Assembly (NCBI GenBank): GCA_030762935.1
Contig: CM060898.1
Span: 94,966,781-95,030,780 of the forward strand
DNA: 64,000 bases
Reading direction: 5' to 3'
Source of the DNA: Hymenopus coronatus
Lineage: Eukaryota; Arthropoda; Insecta; Mantodea; Hymenopodidae
The stretch's first letter is position 1. Each line of letters begins with the position of its first letter. Below, piece after piece: positions 47,401 through 54,969 of the stretch. The notes under the pieces were generated by a model. That model ran no database searches and was not told the DNA's origin. It saw only the letters and a list, made by a program, of their open reading frames with translations. A program made the translations under genes and the position numbers.

Positions 47401-50400
47401 TTAAATTGTACTGCCCACTGAAAAAGTGGCCTGGGCCAAATGATGAGAAATGGTATTGGCAAGGAGGTGGTCAACAAATCTGATTATTTGGGGGTACACT
47501 AAGTAGTAAAGGTGATTGGAATGGGCAAAAGAGAATGACACTGGCTAAAGATAAAATTGCATTAAAAACTATCCAAGTATGCTTAGATAAATTACTAGGA
47601 ATGCAAATAAAATAGCTAGAGAGAGTTTATATATCTGTAATGGAGGCAAAAATGCTCTATGGGGTAGAGATATGGAGTTTGAAGGAAGGAGGCGCAATCA
47701 TGGATATAATCCATAGAAATTTTTGCAAACAAATCCTGGGCTTACCAAGAGCATCACCAAATGGAGTGGTACAAGCAGAATTAGCAGAATGGGAATTAGA
47801 GGGAAAATTATGGAAAGTGTGTTGAAAGTATTGGCTGAGAATTAAAAAATAAGAGGAACAGAATATTGTACATCAATGTTTGGTATTATAGGATTGATTA
47901 AATTAAAAAGATTCTTGGCTAAACAAGATAAAGGAAATTGTTACAAATTGGCTTTGGGAATGTGTGAAAAAGTTAGAGCATCACTACAAAATGGGTTCTG
48001 GAATGAAATTAGGTGAAGAATGGAGGATATTGAAAGACAAGAAATAATAGCAAGTTTCAATACAAAAAGCTCATTGGCATGGTATAAGAGATAAAAGTGG
48101 TCTGGAACAGGGGGAATTATATTGATATTTGGGATAAAGTAGCAAGAGAAGACTTTGCTTGGGCTAGAACAGTGGTGGTGAAATTGAAAGGCTTGAGAAG
48201 AGAGAGTGATATAGAGAAATGCCCCTTGTGTCACCTGAAGGATAAACAATGGCATATAGTTTTTGAATGTGAAAAAAATAGGATGCTTAGGGTGAGGATA
48301 GGGGAAAAAGAAATGGTCAACGTTACCAAAAGAAATTCACGTGAGAAAGTTAATGAATGTAAAATTTAGCAGAAACTTAACTGAAATTGGTAACTTTTCG
48401 GGTAGAGTAAGAGCCAAATGGATGAGGAAAATTAGTAAGCAGGACGAAGAAGAAAAGAAGAAAATTAAACACTAAGAGGTAGTATGTATTAAATTTAAGA
48501 TATAGTAGGACCCAATAGCTTAGCAACCATAGGGTTTTGTGCCTATTGGGCTCCAGGGTAAACAGCAATTCAGTGGAGAGACAAAAATGTGAGGAAATGT
48601 AAAATAATTTGTAAAATTTGTGAAAATAAATATTCATTCATATAGAGGATGCTATCAGGAAATGAAAGTTTTAAAAATCAGGAGGCATTAAAATTAATAT
48701 AAATGTTTTCATTAGATTGTCTTATATGTGCAGATGATCTCATAATTTTATCAGAGAAGGCAAATTGCAAATATTAGTGTATAGACTAGACCAAATTTGA
48801 CAGCAATATAAATTATCTTAATTGAAACTACAAGAAGTATGGTCTCTATAAGAAGAAATATCATTATTAGGATTAAAATTAATAAATAATAAGATATAAC
48901 AGGTTAAATATTTTAGTTATTTAAAATGTGACGTTAGCTATAATTATGATCAAGACTTATATAAATTACAACAATATTAAGTGATGCATGGAACAATTAG
49001 TAATTTGAAATTTACATATCAAAATGTTATAAAGTGATTGCTGTTCTGACCTTTTTATGGGAGTGAATCAAGGATTCATAAGAAAAAAGACGATCACATC
49101 CAAGTAGTAGAATGAAATTCCTAAAAGACACTAGATGATGTACAAGAAGGGACAGAATAAGACAAAGGCTAACACTAGACTCATCTTTGACATGGACATA
49201 CCATATTGAACACATTATCAGCAAAACAAACTCTATTATTTGCATATTGTACAGACTAAAAGATCTAGATTTAGATAACAGCTGTAAAAGAAGTCTTTAT
49301 TTTGTTCTCTTGCACCCTAATTTTCTGTATTTAAATGCAGCATGGTCCAATAACAATAAAGAACAGCTAAACTGTTTAGAAATCGTACAAAAGAGAGCTA
49401 TTAAAATACTTTATGGATTTAATATTTTAAAGCCTTCCATAGAAGTATTTAAGGAAACAAATATTCACTCGTACAAAACTAGATCAGTCAATCACATATG
49501 TATAGAATCAGTTAACTCTACCAAATATGGAATAAAAAGTATGCTACATAGCGCCACCAAAACATACAACAGTTTCCCACTTAACATTAAAGAATTATTT
49601 AACTTATCCCTATTTAAAAACAAAGTCTTCAAATACCTACTTGAGCAATTCCTAAAAATTTGACAACAGAAAATCCCTATGCATTAAGTTTAATCACACA
49701 CTCACACAAATTACGTTAAAAACTGTGTAAATGTAAATGGCATGTTTTTTATGGACGCTCTTTAACTACTGTGGTTCTCAGCGTCCCATTCTCAATTGGG
49801 CGTGAAAGACTGCTTAATTTTGCTCAGAGGCAAAATTATCAGGCTTGAGGTTCTTTTACGTGCCGTAAATCTATGACACGGGACCAACGGTTTTACTTCC
49901 CTTCCGAAGGAAGCCATGCTAAGGATTTTTGCACCCGAAAAAATCCATCGTCCTCCACCAGGTTTGAACCTGCAACCTTGGGTATATGAAGTTAGCATGG
50001 TAACCATTACACCATGGAGGGCGACTAAAAACTGTAATGTATACATATATACTCCTTTTTATATGTGTTAATGTGTTTATTTTATTCTTTGTATTTTGCT
50101 TACCACCTCACTAAAGGGCAGCCCCTACCTAGAGCAATATGCTCATTGGGACATTCTATGTAAATAAATAAATTAAAACCAAGGATCCAGCCTATTATGG
50201 AATTAAGCAATAAAATAACTGATTTTTTGGCCAAAAAGGGAAGTAAAATTATCACCAAACATCTAGTTTAATCCGTTTTTGCTCTATTAAAAGAATAAAA
50301 TCAAATAAGTACAAAAACAATATCGATGAAGAATACACAAGCAAAACATCAATAAAAGAAAAACAAAATTACAATATTTCTACATTACCAAGAAAATTTG

Positions 50401-51088
50401 CAGTAGCAACCTTCATACTACTACTGAGACATGATTGTTTACAAAAATACTTACACAGATTTGGCATAGCAGAGACTCCTATATGTCTTTTCTGTAACTT
50501 AAATGAAGAAATGGGTTGTGATCATTTTCTACAATGTTCGACTTTTACAGAAGATTACTACCTCCCAGCTAAATATTGGAGTGCAAGAAAACAAATGATT
50601 TCATTATCAAGTGTTTAACATTAGATACCAACCAACACTTATTTTCTTATAAAGCCTGGATGAGGTTTCTTATTGGATATTATTAACTGAAAGATGAAAC
50701 TTGCAATACACTGAAAAGATTTTTGCTTGCAGTTCACAGATCTAAAATCACATACCAAACTTTTGTATTATGTCTAGGCTTAGTCTTACTTCATGCCTAT
50801 GCTTATACTGCTTTATGTTCATCATATTATGTGAATGAGGCATTATTCTCCATTTCCTTAGTTTTCTTTGTCAAACCTCTTTTCAAAATCCACACATGCT
50901 CCATTTCCTATATATTATTTTACAGTTATTGTAGTCAAATTGCATCCCTTACATGAGAATAAATATTAATCTAATCTAAATGTGTTCTCTTTAGGCCTCC
51001 AAGACCTCCGCAGAGAAGAATGGGTGGTATCAACAGAGGTGGAGTGGACATGAGTGCTTGTGCAATGGGCGGAGGTGGATGAGGTTAA
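35423..51088 (+). CDS. SELENOK: Selenoprotein K gene (four coding exons, UGA recoded to Sec)
   Basis: Coding exons 35423-35441, 39387-39471, 46282-46359 and 50995-51088 join to 276 nt, giving 91 residues plus TAA. All introns have GT-AG ends, and the reading frame is continuous across all three junctions (codons 7, 35 and 61 are split). SelK is a small single-pass ER membrane protein; in mammals it acts in ER-associated degradation, calcium flux and as partner of the palmitoyl-transferase DHHC6. Visible features: a short N-terminus starting MAYIS, a hydrophobic helix at about residues 20-40, a Pro/Arg-rich SH3-ligand-like stretch (about 57-69) with the family RRMG motif (68-71), and a Gly-rich tail ending GGGG-Sec-Gly. 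The length matches the family (about 90-110 aa). Start context is good (A at -3, G at +4). The introns (3.9, 6.8 and 4.6 kb) are full of transposon debris, but all four exons are intact. Identity is secure from motif order and the recoding signal. Confidence 0.95.
35442..36939. other. SELENOK intron 1, 5' part: nothing recognised
   Basis: AT-rich; short open frames only, none with a recognisable motif. Confidence 0.5.
36940..37731. repeat. Large imperfect inverted repeat in SELENOK intron 1
   Basis: Left arm about 36940-37165, right arm about 37505-37731, spacer about 340 bp. Matching blocks: GATCTTGTATTTGTGATGA with TCATCACAAATACAAGATC, TATTTTGCATATATGATGAT with its inverse at 37574, and AATAATAAAT..TTTATAATG with its inverse. 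The transcript could form a long hairpin. Confidence 0.75.
37785..38320 (-). mobile_element. R1-clade LINE apurinic endonuclease fragment (SELENOK intron 1)
   Basis: Minus-strand frames read QANLQQSITAS, EVAIIQEPWL (the endonuclease QEPW motif), RHWNAWVLPIFLMRDLEAVM and GLPWQVVVCSAYFLYDTEKP, the start of an R1/TRAS-type ORF2 endonuclease. Stops in between. The stretch is richer in GC than its surroundings and runs on to about 38860, where I could not identify a domain. Confidence 0.68.
38455..38530. repeat. GA-rich then CA microsatellite
   Basis: GAGAGAGAG...GGGGAGAG followed by about 12 CA units; next to the R1 LINE fragment. Confidence 0.9.
39387..39471 (+). CDS. SELENOK: SELENOK coding exon 2 (membrane helix)
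   Basis: Follows a strong polypyrimidine tract ending TTTCTCAG and ends at donor GTAAGT (39472). Its 85 bases complete Ser7 and encode residues up to 34 plus two bases of codon 35. It carries the start of the transmembrane helix with the Trp/Phe-rich pattern IVNLFWGF typical of SelK. Confidence 0.93.
40448..40697. repeat. Exact 125-bp tandem duplication (SELENOK intron 2)
   Basis: Copies at 40448-40572 and 40573-40697 are identical in every base I compared, starting GTGCTGATTATTATTTCTGC and ending CTATTCATGCAT. Either a recent duplication or an assembly error. Confidence 0.92.
40850..41345 (-). mobile_element. Possible DDE transposase N-terminal remnant (SELENOK intron 2)
   Basis: Shifting minus-strand frames from 41340 downward give a helix-turn-helix-like series: MAPTFSKLSGKVLVRAEK, then KVNERIAKATNISPSFVSRV and LKDTKERE. 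This resembles the Psq/HTH start of insect DDE_3 transposases. Several frame changes; no catalytic part seen. The plus strand has a 143-codon open frame over the same bases (40657-41088), which I take to be its shadow. Confidence 0.35.
42238..43812 (-). repeat. Dispersed repeat family R, two copies head-to-tail (SELENOK intron 2)
   Basis: Copy one 42238-43090 opens with a 44-bp palindrome (ACACGTACTATGTACATAGT inside). Copy two runs 43091-43812. A GA-rich microsatellite (42630-42690) replaces part of copy one. Confidence 0.68.
44050..45640 (+). repeat. Dispersed repeat family R, split by the 44716-45598 transposon
   Basis: Left part 44050-44715 carries the AGTGGGGGGAAATTTTCCTC and TTTCTGGTGAAATATTGGTG blocks. 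The last bases (TTGTATGAGGTAGAGAAAGT) resume after 45600. Confidence 0.65.
44716..45598 (+). mobile_element. DDE transposon remnant with long inverted ends, TA duplication
   Basis: Inverted ends of at least 75 bp start CAGGGTGATTCAAATATAC at 44716 and CAGGATGATTCAAAAATAC (minus strand) at 45598. TA is duplicated at 44714-44715 and 45599-45600. Inside, plus-strand frames keep a DDE_3-like third catalytic block (SLNPLDFYLLG, then LEVYAADSLDEETLN). Only about a third of a transposase remains. The insertion splits the terminal palindrome of a dispersed-repeat copy, so it is younger than that repeat. Confidence 0.82.
45795..45860 (-). mobile_element. SINE family 1 fragment (box B region)
   Basis: Contains GGTTTGAACCTGCGACCTTG, matching the box-B side of the other copies; the rest is lost. 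Confidence 0.4.
46282..46359 (+). CDS. SELENOK: SELENOK coding exon 3
   Basis: Acceptor ...TTTTTATAG, donor GTGAGT at 46360; 78 bases. It completes Phe35 and encodes the FKTLV end of the membrane helix and a polar cytosolic linker rich in Asn, Lys and Gly, ending at the first two bases of Lys61. Confidence 0.92.
46925..46952. repeat. ATT microsatellite
   Basis: Nine ATT units. Confidence 0.9.
47050..48480 (+). mobile_element. Two LINE ORF2 tails with zinc-knuckle motifs (SELENOK intron 3)
   Basis: First piece (47086-47340): CSLCGGMEDVQHVIFDCKK, the CxxC-x7-H-x4-C knuckle near the end of LINE ORF2. Second piece (about 47600-48480): MEAKMLYGVEIWSLKEGG, IHRNFCKQILGLPRASPNGV, and another knuckle KCPLCHLKDKQWHIVFEC. 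Both are broken by stops. They sit in the same orientation as SELENOK. Confidence 0.68.
48700..49170 (+). mobile_element. LINE RT C-terminal fragment
   Basis: Broken plus-strand frames contain LQILVYRLDQI, VKYFSYLKCDVSYNYDQDLY and YGSESRIHKKKDDHIQVVE, the segment following the RT catalytic motif in a LINE ORF2. Distinct from the elements on either side. Confidence 0.6.
49160..49680 (+). mobile_element. LINE ORF2 C-terminal fragment with a 158-residue open frame
   Basis: The open frame 49187-49663 reads LTWTYHIEHIISKTNSIICI, LHPNFLYLNAAWSNNNKEQL, LEIVQKRAIKILYGFN and TRSVNHICIESVNSTKYGIK, the post-RT region of CR1/jockey-type ORF2 up to its natural end. It is the best-kept LINE piece here, truncated at the 5' side; catalytic motifs are absent. 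Confidence 0.75.
49750..50025 (-). mobile_element. tRNA-derived SINE, family 1 (full-length copy)
   Basis: Minus strand begins GTCGCCCTCCATGGTGTAAT with a box-A-like GGTGTAATGGTTACC and box B GGTTCAAACCT, then a body running to about 49750 (...AGTAGTTAAAGAGCGTCC). Two other copies in the window end alike. Confidence 0.72.
50190..50650 (+). mobile_element. LINE RNase H/zinc-knuckle tail fragment
   Basis: Plus strand reads LPRKFAVATFILLLRHDCLQ, LHRFGIAETPICLFCNLNEE and CDHFLQC, the CxxC...H...C end of a jockey-type ORF2. Ends 0.3 kb before SELENOK exon 4. Confidence 0.65.
50995..51088 (+). CDS. SELENOK: SELENOK coding exon 4 with Sec codon
   Basis: Acceptor ...TTCTCTTTAG. Encodes the Pro/Arg-rich stretch (PPRPPQRRMG), a Gly-rich tail and GGGG-TGA-GGT-TAA. 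The TGA is the penultimate sense position (residue 90), followed by Gly91 and the true stop TAA at 51086-51088. A Cys (residue 83) lies seven residues before Sec. Read with the standard code the protein would lose only its last two residues, so automated annotation would easily miscall it. Confidence 0.94.
51080..51082 (+). other. SELENOK: Selenocysteine codon (in-frame UGA)
   Basis: TGA sits between GGA (Gly89) and GGT (Gly91), the family position of Sec in the C-terminal GG-U-G motif. The next in-frame codon but one is TAA. Recoding is supported by the SECIS element downstream. Confidence 0.93.
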
Positions 51089-51164
51089 CAACTGCCCTCT
51101 GCATTCACAAGTGTCGTAGCTGTGAAGAGGGCAAATTACCTTTGTGTACTTTTTAGGATTAAAT

Positions 51165-51235
51165 GTTTCTACATATGATGTCAAACTTTAAACCCATATT
51201 GCTGGGAGGGTATTGACTGATGTTTAAAGTACACT
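51165..51235 (+). promoter_or_regulatory. SECIS element, form II, in SELENOK 3' UTR
   Basis: Core ATGA at 51175-51178 is opposed by TGAT at 51218-51221 (the non-Watson-Crick quartet). Between them helix II pairs GTCAA (51180-51184) with TTGAC (51213-51217), and ACTTT (51185-51189) with AGGGT (51207-51211), leaving one bulged A at 51212. The unpaired AAA follows at 51190-51192, 11 nt after ATGA. CCC (51193-51195) then pairs with GGG (51204-51206) around an 8-base loop, the extra mini-stem that defines form II. Helix I below the quartet is weaker, with two mismatches. It starts 92 bases after the UGA, within the working distance for eukaryotic SECIS. Function: recruits SBP2 and the Sec-specific elongation factor. 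Confidence 0.92.
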
Positions 51236-51318
51236 AAAGAAATCATTATTATAGATAATTCTGATCTTATATAAGCAATTTTAAAATATTAATGTTATAT
51301 ATAAACAATTATTAGTTT

Positions 51319-51392
51319 AATAAATTGTAAATAGTATGGAATATGAAAATGAAATATTTAATACAATTGTTTTTTTAAAATAATCAAATAAA
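51319..51392 (+). promoter_or_regulatory. SELENOK polyadenylation signals
   Basis: Canonical AATAAA at 51319-51324 and again at 51387-51392, both downstream of the SECIS. Either gives a 3' UTR of about 250-320 bases that keeps the SECIS in the mRNA. Confidence 0.55.
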
Positions 51393-51469
51393 TCAATTAC
51401 CACCATGAATTCATTGATTTATTCTTGAACATTTAGGAATATCATATTATTTTAAAGTGCAGTAGAGGT

Positions 51470-51660
51470 GGGAAAAATTTAATATACTGCTCTCACATGA
51501 CTTTCTCTTTTCATTTTTGCACAAATTATTCTAACAAATACTTATTCTTCTATCTACTTTGTGTTAATCAAGAGTAACATTTGCATTCATTATATAATTA
51601 TAGATTTCCATCCAGGAGTAAGGGATTTAGAGGAATACAGTAGGCTTTAGAGGATAATCA
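51470..51660 (+). repeat. Dispersed repeat family R, 5' fragment
   Basis: Only the start is present (TCTCACATGACTTTCTCTTT to the AATACAGTAGGCTTTAG segment). It lies just downstream of the SELENOK polyadenylation signals. Confidence 0.55.
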
Positions 51661-51691
51661 GATCAATTAAGAGTAAAAACATGGATTACAC

Positions 51692-52600
51692 TCAAACTTC
51701 ACTTACTTTGGACATGTTTTGGTGGCGGTTTCCGCCATTTTCAATGGAGATCACTGATGAACTCAAGGCAGCAGCCTGTGGAGGTATCTCCTCTGGATAG
51801 ATGAATTTTGAGACGAGTTCATTTGTTTGTGGTATGTCAAAATTTATGACCTTGTTTTTGTTTTTTAAAATTAATAGATTTTCCCAAACTGTTAAGCTAA
51901 TTGGATTCTGCATTAATTTTAATAACCTGTGTTCACTGTGAAAATTATTGTTTTGAGTTAAAAAATGATGTGCTACAGCTGAATTATTTGTCTGTTTATA
52001 TTTTAAATATCTCATGTGTTCTTTAAGACGTCCAATGTTTCTTTTTGTTTTTCCTATATATACCTTTTCACATTCCTTGCAGCTGATTTCATATATCCTT
52101 GATTGTTTCAATGGGGGGATTTTATCTTTTGTGTTTGTATGGAAGAGGTTTCTTAAATTGTGCTTATTAACTGGGGCTAAGTTGAAGTTCCATTTTTTTT
52201 AAAATCTTTTGAAATTTTTGGTGTGCCAAAGAATGGTAAGTGAATTTTTTGAGCTGGTTTCTTTTACTTTCTTTCATAAATTTATTAATCTTCTTCTTTA
52301 CCAAATGTTCTGTATAGCATTCTTTTGTGCAATTTCTATGATCCTATTAAGTTCTAATTTGTATTCCATTTGGCTTAATGGTAGGTTTACTGGTCTGAAT
52401 GCAAGACTTTCGATCATGGCGTGTTTGTGTGAAATTGGGTTGTAGCTGTTGTTAATTATGTATTATTCCATCTGTGTTTCTTTCCTATAGATTCCAAATT
52501 CTAGTTTGTTGTGGTTCCTGATTATTTTTAGGTCCAAGAAGGGAAGCATGCCATTTGATTCTTTTTCTGTCATGAATTTTATGGAACTGTCCTGAAGATT
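51692..52600 (-). mobile_element. Penelope-like retroelement, 3' half (RT end plus GIY-YIG endonuclease)
   Basis: From 52600 downward the minus strand gives a Penelope reverse-transcriptase end: SNGMLPFLDLKIIRNHNKLE, FGIYRKETQ, RPVNLPLSQMEYKLELNRII. A 139-residue open frame (52111-51692) follows with the GIY-YIG fold: RIYEISCKECEKVYIGKTKR then LKEHMRYLKYKQT and SAVAHHFLTQN. The paired Cys before YIG is typical of Penelope. The first motif is RIY instead of GIY, and the RT part has stops, so it is defective. The element inserted about 0.3 kb past the SELENOK 3' UTR in reverse orientation. The 5' part is missing. Confidence 0.87.
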
Positions 52601-52645
52601 TTACTGTCAGAACCAGCTGAAAAATTCAATGCCTTAGCTAATCGT
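52600..52645. repeat. Foldback element left-end fragment
   Basis: GTCAGAACCAGCTGAAAAAT matches the left end of the 57.6-kb element. It stands next to the 5' truncation point of the Penelope-like element. Confidence 0.4.
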
Positions 52646-53439
52646 AAAACACATACTCTTGGTAGGGCGTTAATAAAATATTACCAATCTATTAATAAAA
52701 CTCCTGAACTACTTGAAATTACTATATCCATTATATATACAAAGTGTTTTATTATCAAATTGTAGGGAATACACATTAATAACACTTATCCAGTAATATA
52801 TTTCATATTTTAATGCATTTATAAAATAACTTTTCACTTCTGTGTTCACTCTGTTTCTCAAACACAACAGATGTAATATGAAAATAATGCATGTCCCACC
52901 CGAAGCATCAAGGAAACATTGGTTCTTTTGTTCTTGTCTCTCAGAATTTTGCCAAATTCACAATCTGAACATAGCAGAAGCAGCAGCAAAGCATAGCTGA
53001 GCAGTTGAGAGCCCTAGCTCCCAAGTTAGTCAAGGGATCCATGAAGCATGGCACAGCCAAGGGACCCATGAGGCCTAATAAACCTTCTCAAATTATCACA
53101 AATAACAGATTTTCATTTAAACAATATATTCATGGGTTGGCAGCATTGATTTACCATTATTTTTTGCACTCTTAACATAAGTTGTAGTTGATAAAGGCAT
53201 TATTTTGCAGTATATAAGTGAGATATCAAAGAAGGGCATATTGGGTGGGCTAAATGACTTTGCCTCTTTCATATATTCCTTACTCCTGCAGGATTATACT
53301 GGATAAAATAATTACCATAATCTGCAAGTAAAACATTGGTCTCTAGGATCGGATATTAAACAGAGAATGACAATTTCCAATACCTCGGTTCCATAAAAAT
53401 ATTGACAAATTGTTTATTTTAATAACATCTACAAGTTTT

Positions 53440-54310
53440 TTGTGAGCAAGATCTTGCCTATTTTGTATGGTTACCAATTATGCAAAGGCATTAGAATTAA
53501 GAGGACTTTAGAGGCTATTCTTAGAACATTGAAGATATGCACTTCATTTGTCATGGAAATATCTTAAACATTGGCATTTTAACCAAAATCATCGAGTCTT
53601 TTTTGAGAAAATCGAAATTTTCTAGCCATGTGTGATGACTCTGATTGTAGCATCTGTGGCCCACATTCAGGAAATCCTGGGTTCAAATCCCATGGGCCGA
53701 CCAATCTGGTTGGGGTTTTCTCATGGTTTCCCTCAGTCAATAAAGGATTGGATATTTAATACCACCAAACTTCTACTGTCATTCTAAACAATAGTAAAAC
53801 AGGAAATAGATCTTAATAGTAATTATGCTGTCATTTATCTAGAAATAGTTAAAAAACTAGCTGGTATTAATGGCAGCCTTATTGCCATCTACTTGTTGCA
53901 TATGGTGTATGAGAATGTGATCTTGAGAGCTGGCTGAACTCTGCCATACAACTGCGTGTGATGGAAGCAACTAGACTAGAGGCCTTATTATCTGGCTGTA
54001 TACTAGCATCTGATCACAAATGATGAAAGCAGCTAGAAGTGGCACCCTATCGCTATCTGCTTGACATGAAGCGAAAATTGTATGGTATGAAGATGAGTCC
54101 TGAAAACTACTGCCATCCACATACCATTGAGGTATCTGACTAAAGAGATTTGTCGCAATATGACCAAGAACTTAATGCAATGTAAAATAAAATAGATTTT
54201 AAAGAAATTTTAAGAATGTTCCATGAAAAGGATAGTTTGTGGTAAGGGGATTTTCTTGAAATCCTTTGTGCCACATTGTTGGGCAGAACATAAACCTAAA
54301 TAGCTTCATT
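53440..54310 (+). repeat. Dispersed repeat family R, broken copy
   Basis: Middle part 53440-53620 (GAGAAAATCGAAATTTTCTA at its end), then a SINE and about 0.36 kb of unassigned DNA, then 54190-54310 (TGTTCCATGAAAAGGATAGT). Confidence 0.5.
53620..53830 (+). mobile_element. tRNA-derived SINE, family 3
   Basis: tRNA-like head with box B GGGTTCAAATCCCATGGGCC, then CTGGTTGGGGTTTTCTCATG and a short tail. It lies inside a broken dispersed-repeat copy whose 3' part resumes near 54190. Confidence 0.55.
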
Positions 54311-54969
54311 TAATACAAAATGTTATGTCCCATTCACAGTGCAAATTAAGCAATAATGTAAATTTTTAGCAGACACTTAAAGCAAAATGTTATCATTCAC
54401 ATTGACAATTGGGAGCATAATCAGTAGTCAATCACAAGAGAATAAAATAACTGATATAATATACTCTCTTGTGAAGCAAAAAAGGCTATGTACATGTATC
54501 AAACTAACTATGCTGTTAAACATGCAAAGAGCACCATGTACTATCACAATTTACTTGGCTGCAATTTTATAGATATCCCAGTGAAGTTTATTTTAATTGA
54601 ATATTTATTTTTATATTTATGTGATTCATTATGAACAGTTTCATTACAGTGCATTTTATGGATTTTTTTAAGTTTAATTTATGCTGAAGTGTAATTTTCA
54701 GTATGAGTGCTATCTTAACTTTTATGTTACATCATGTTGAGTTCCTTTTCCTTAAGCTTGCCATAATCTCAGCTTTAAATGGCTCCCCTTGGCCATGCTA
54801 TGTTCAAGATAACAAATTTGCAAAGATCATCCATAAAGGATGGCCAATTCCATCAATTTCCAGTACCTTGATGGACCGATGAATATTGGAATGCCATTCC
54901 CGTTGGAATCATGCTCTCAGGTTTTCCAATATTGCTCAACACTGGAAACCTCATACACTATAAGAAGAT

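Noticed and set aside
49950..50025. tRNA gene
   Set aside because: The boxes A and B are there but the cloverleaf arms do not pair properly and the same sequence recurs fused to a SINE body.
51080..51082. TGA as an ordinary stop codon of a SelK-like protein
   Set aside because: Gly-TAA follows immediately, the family has Sec at this position, and a well-formed SECIS lies at the right distance.
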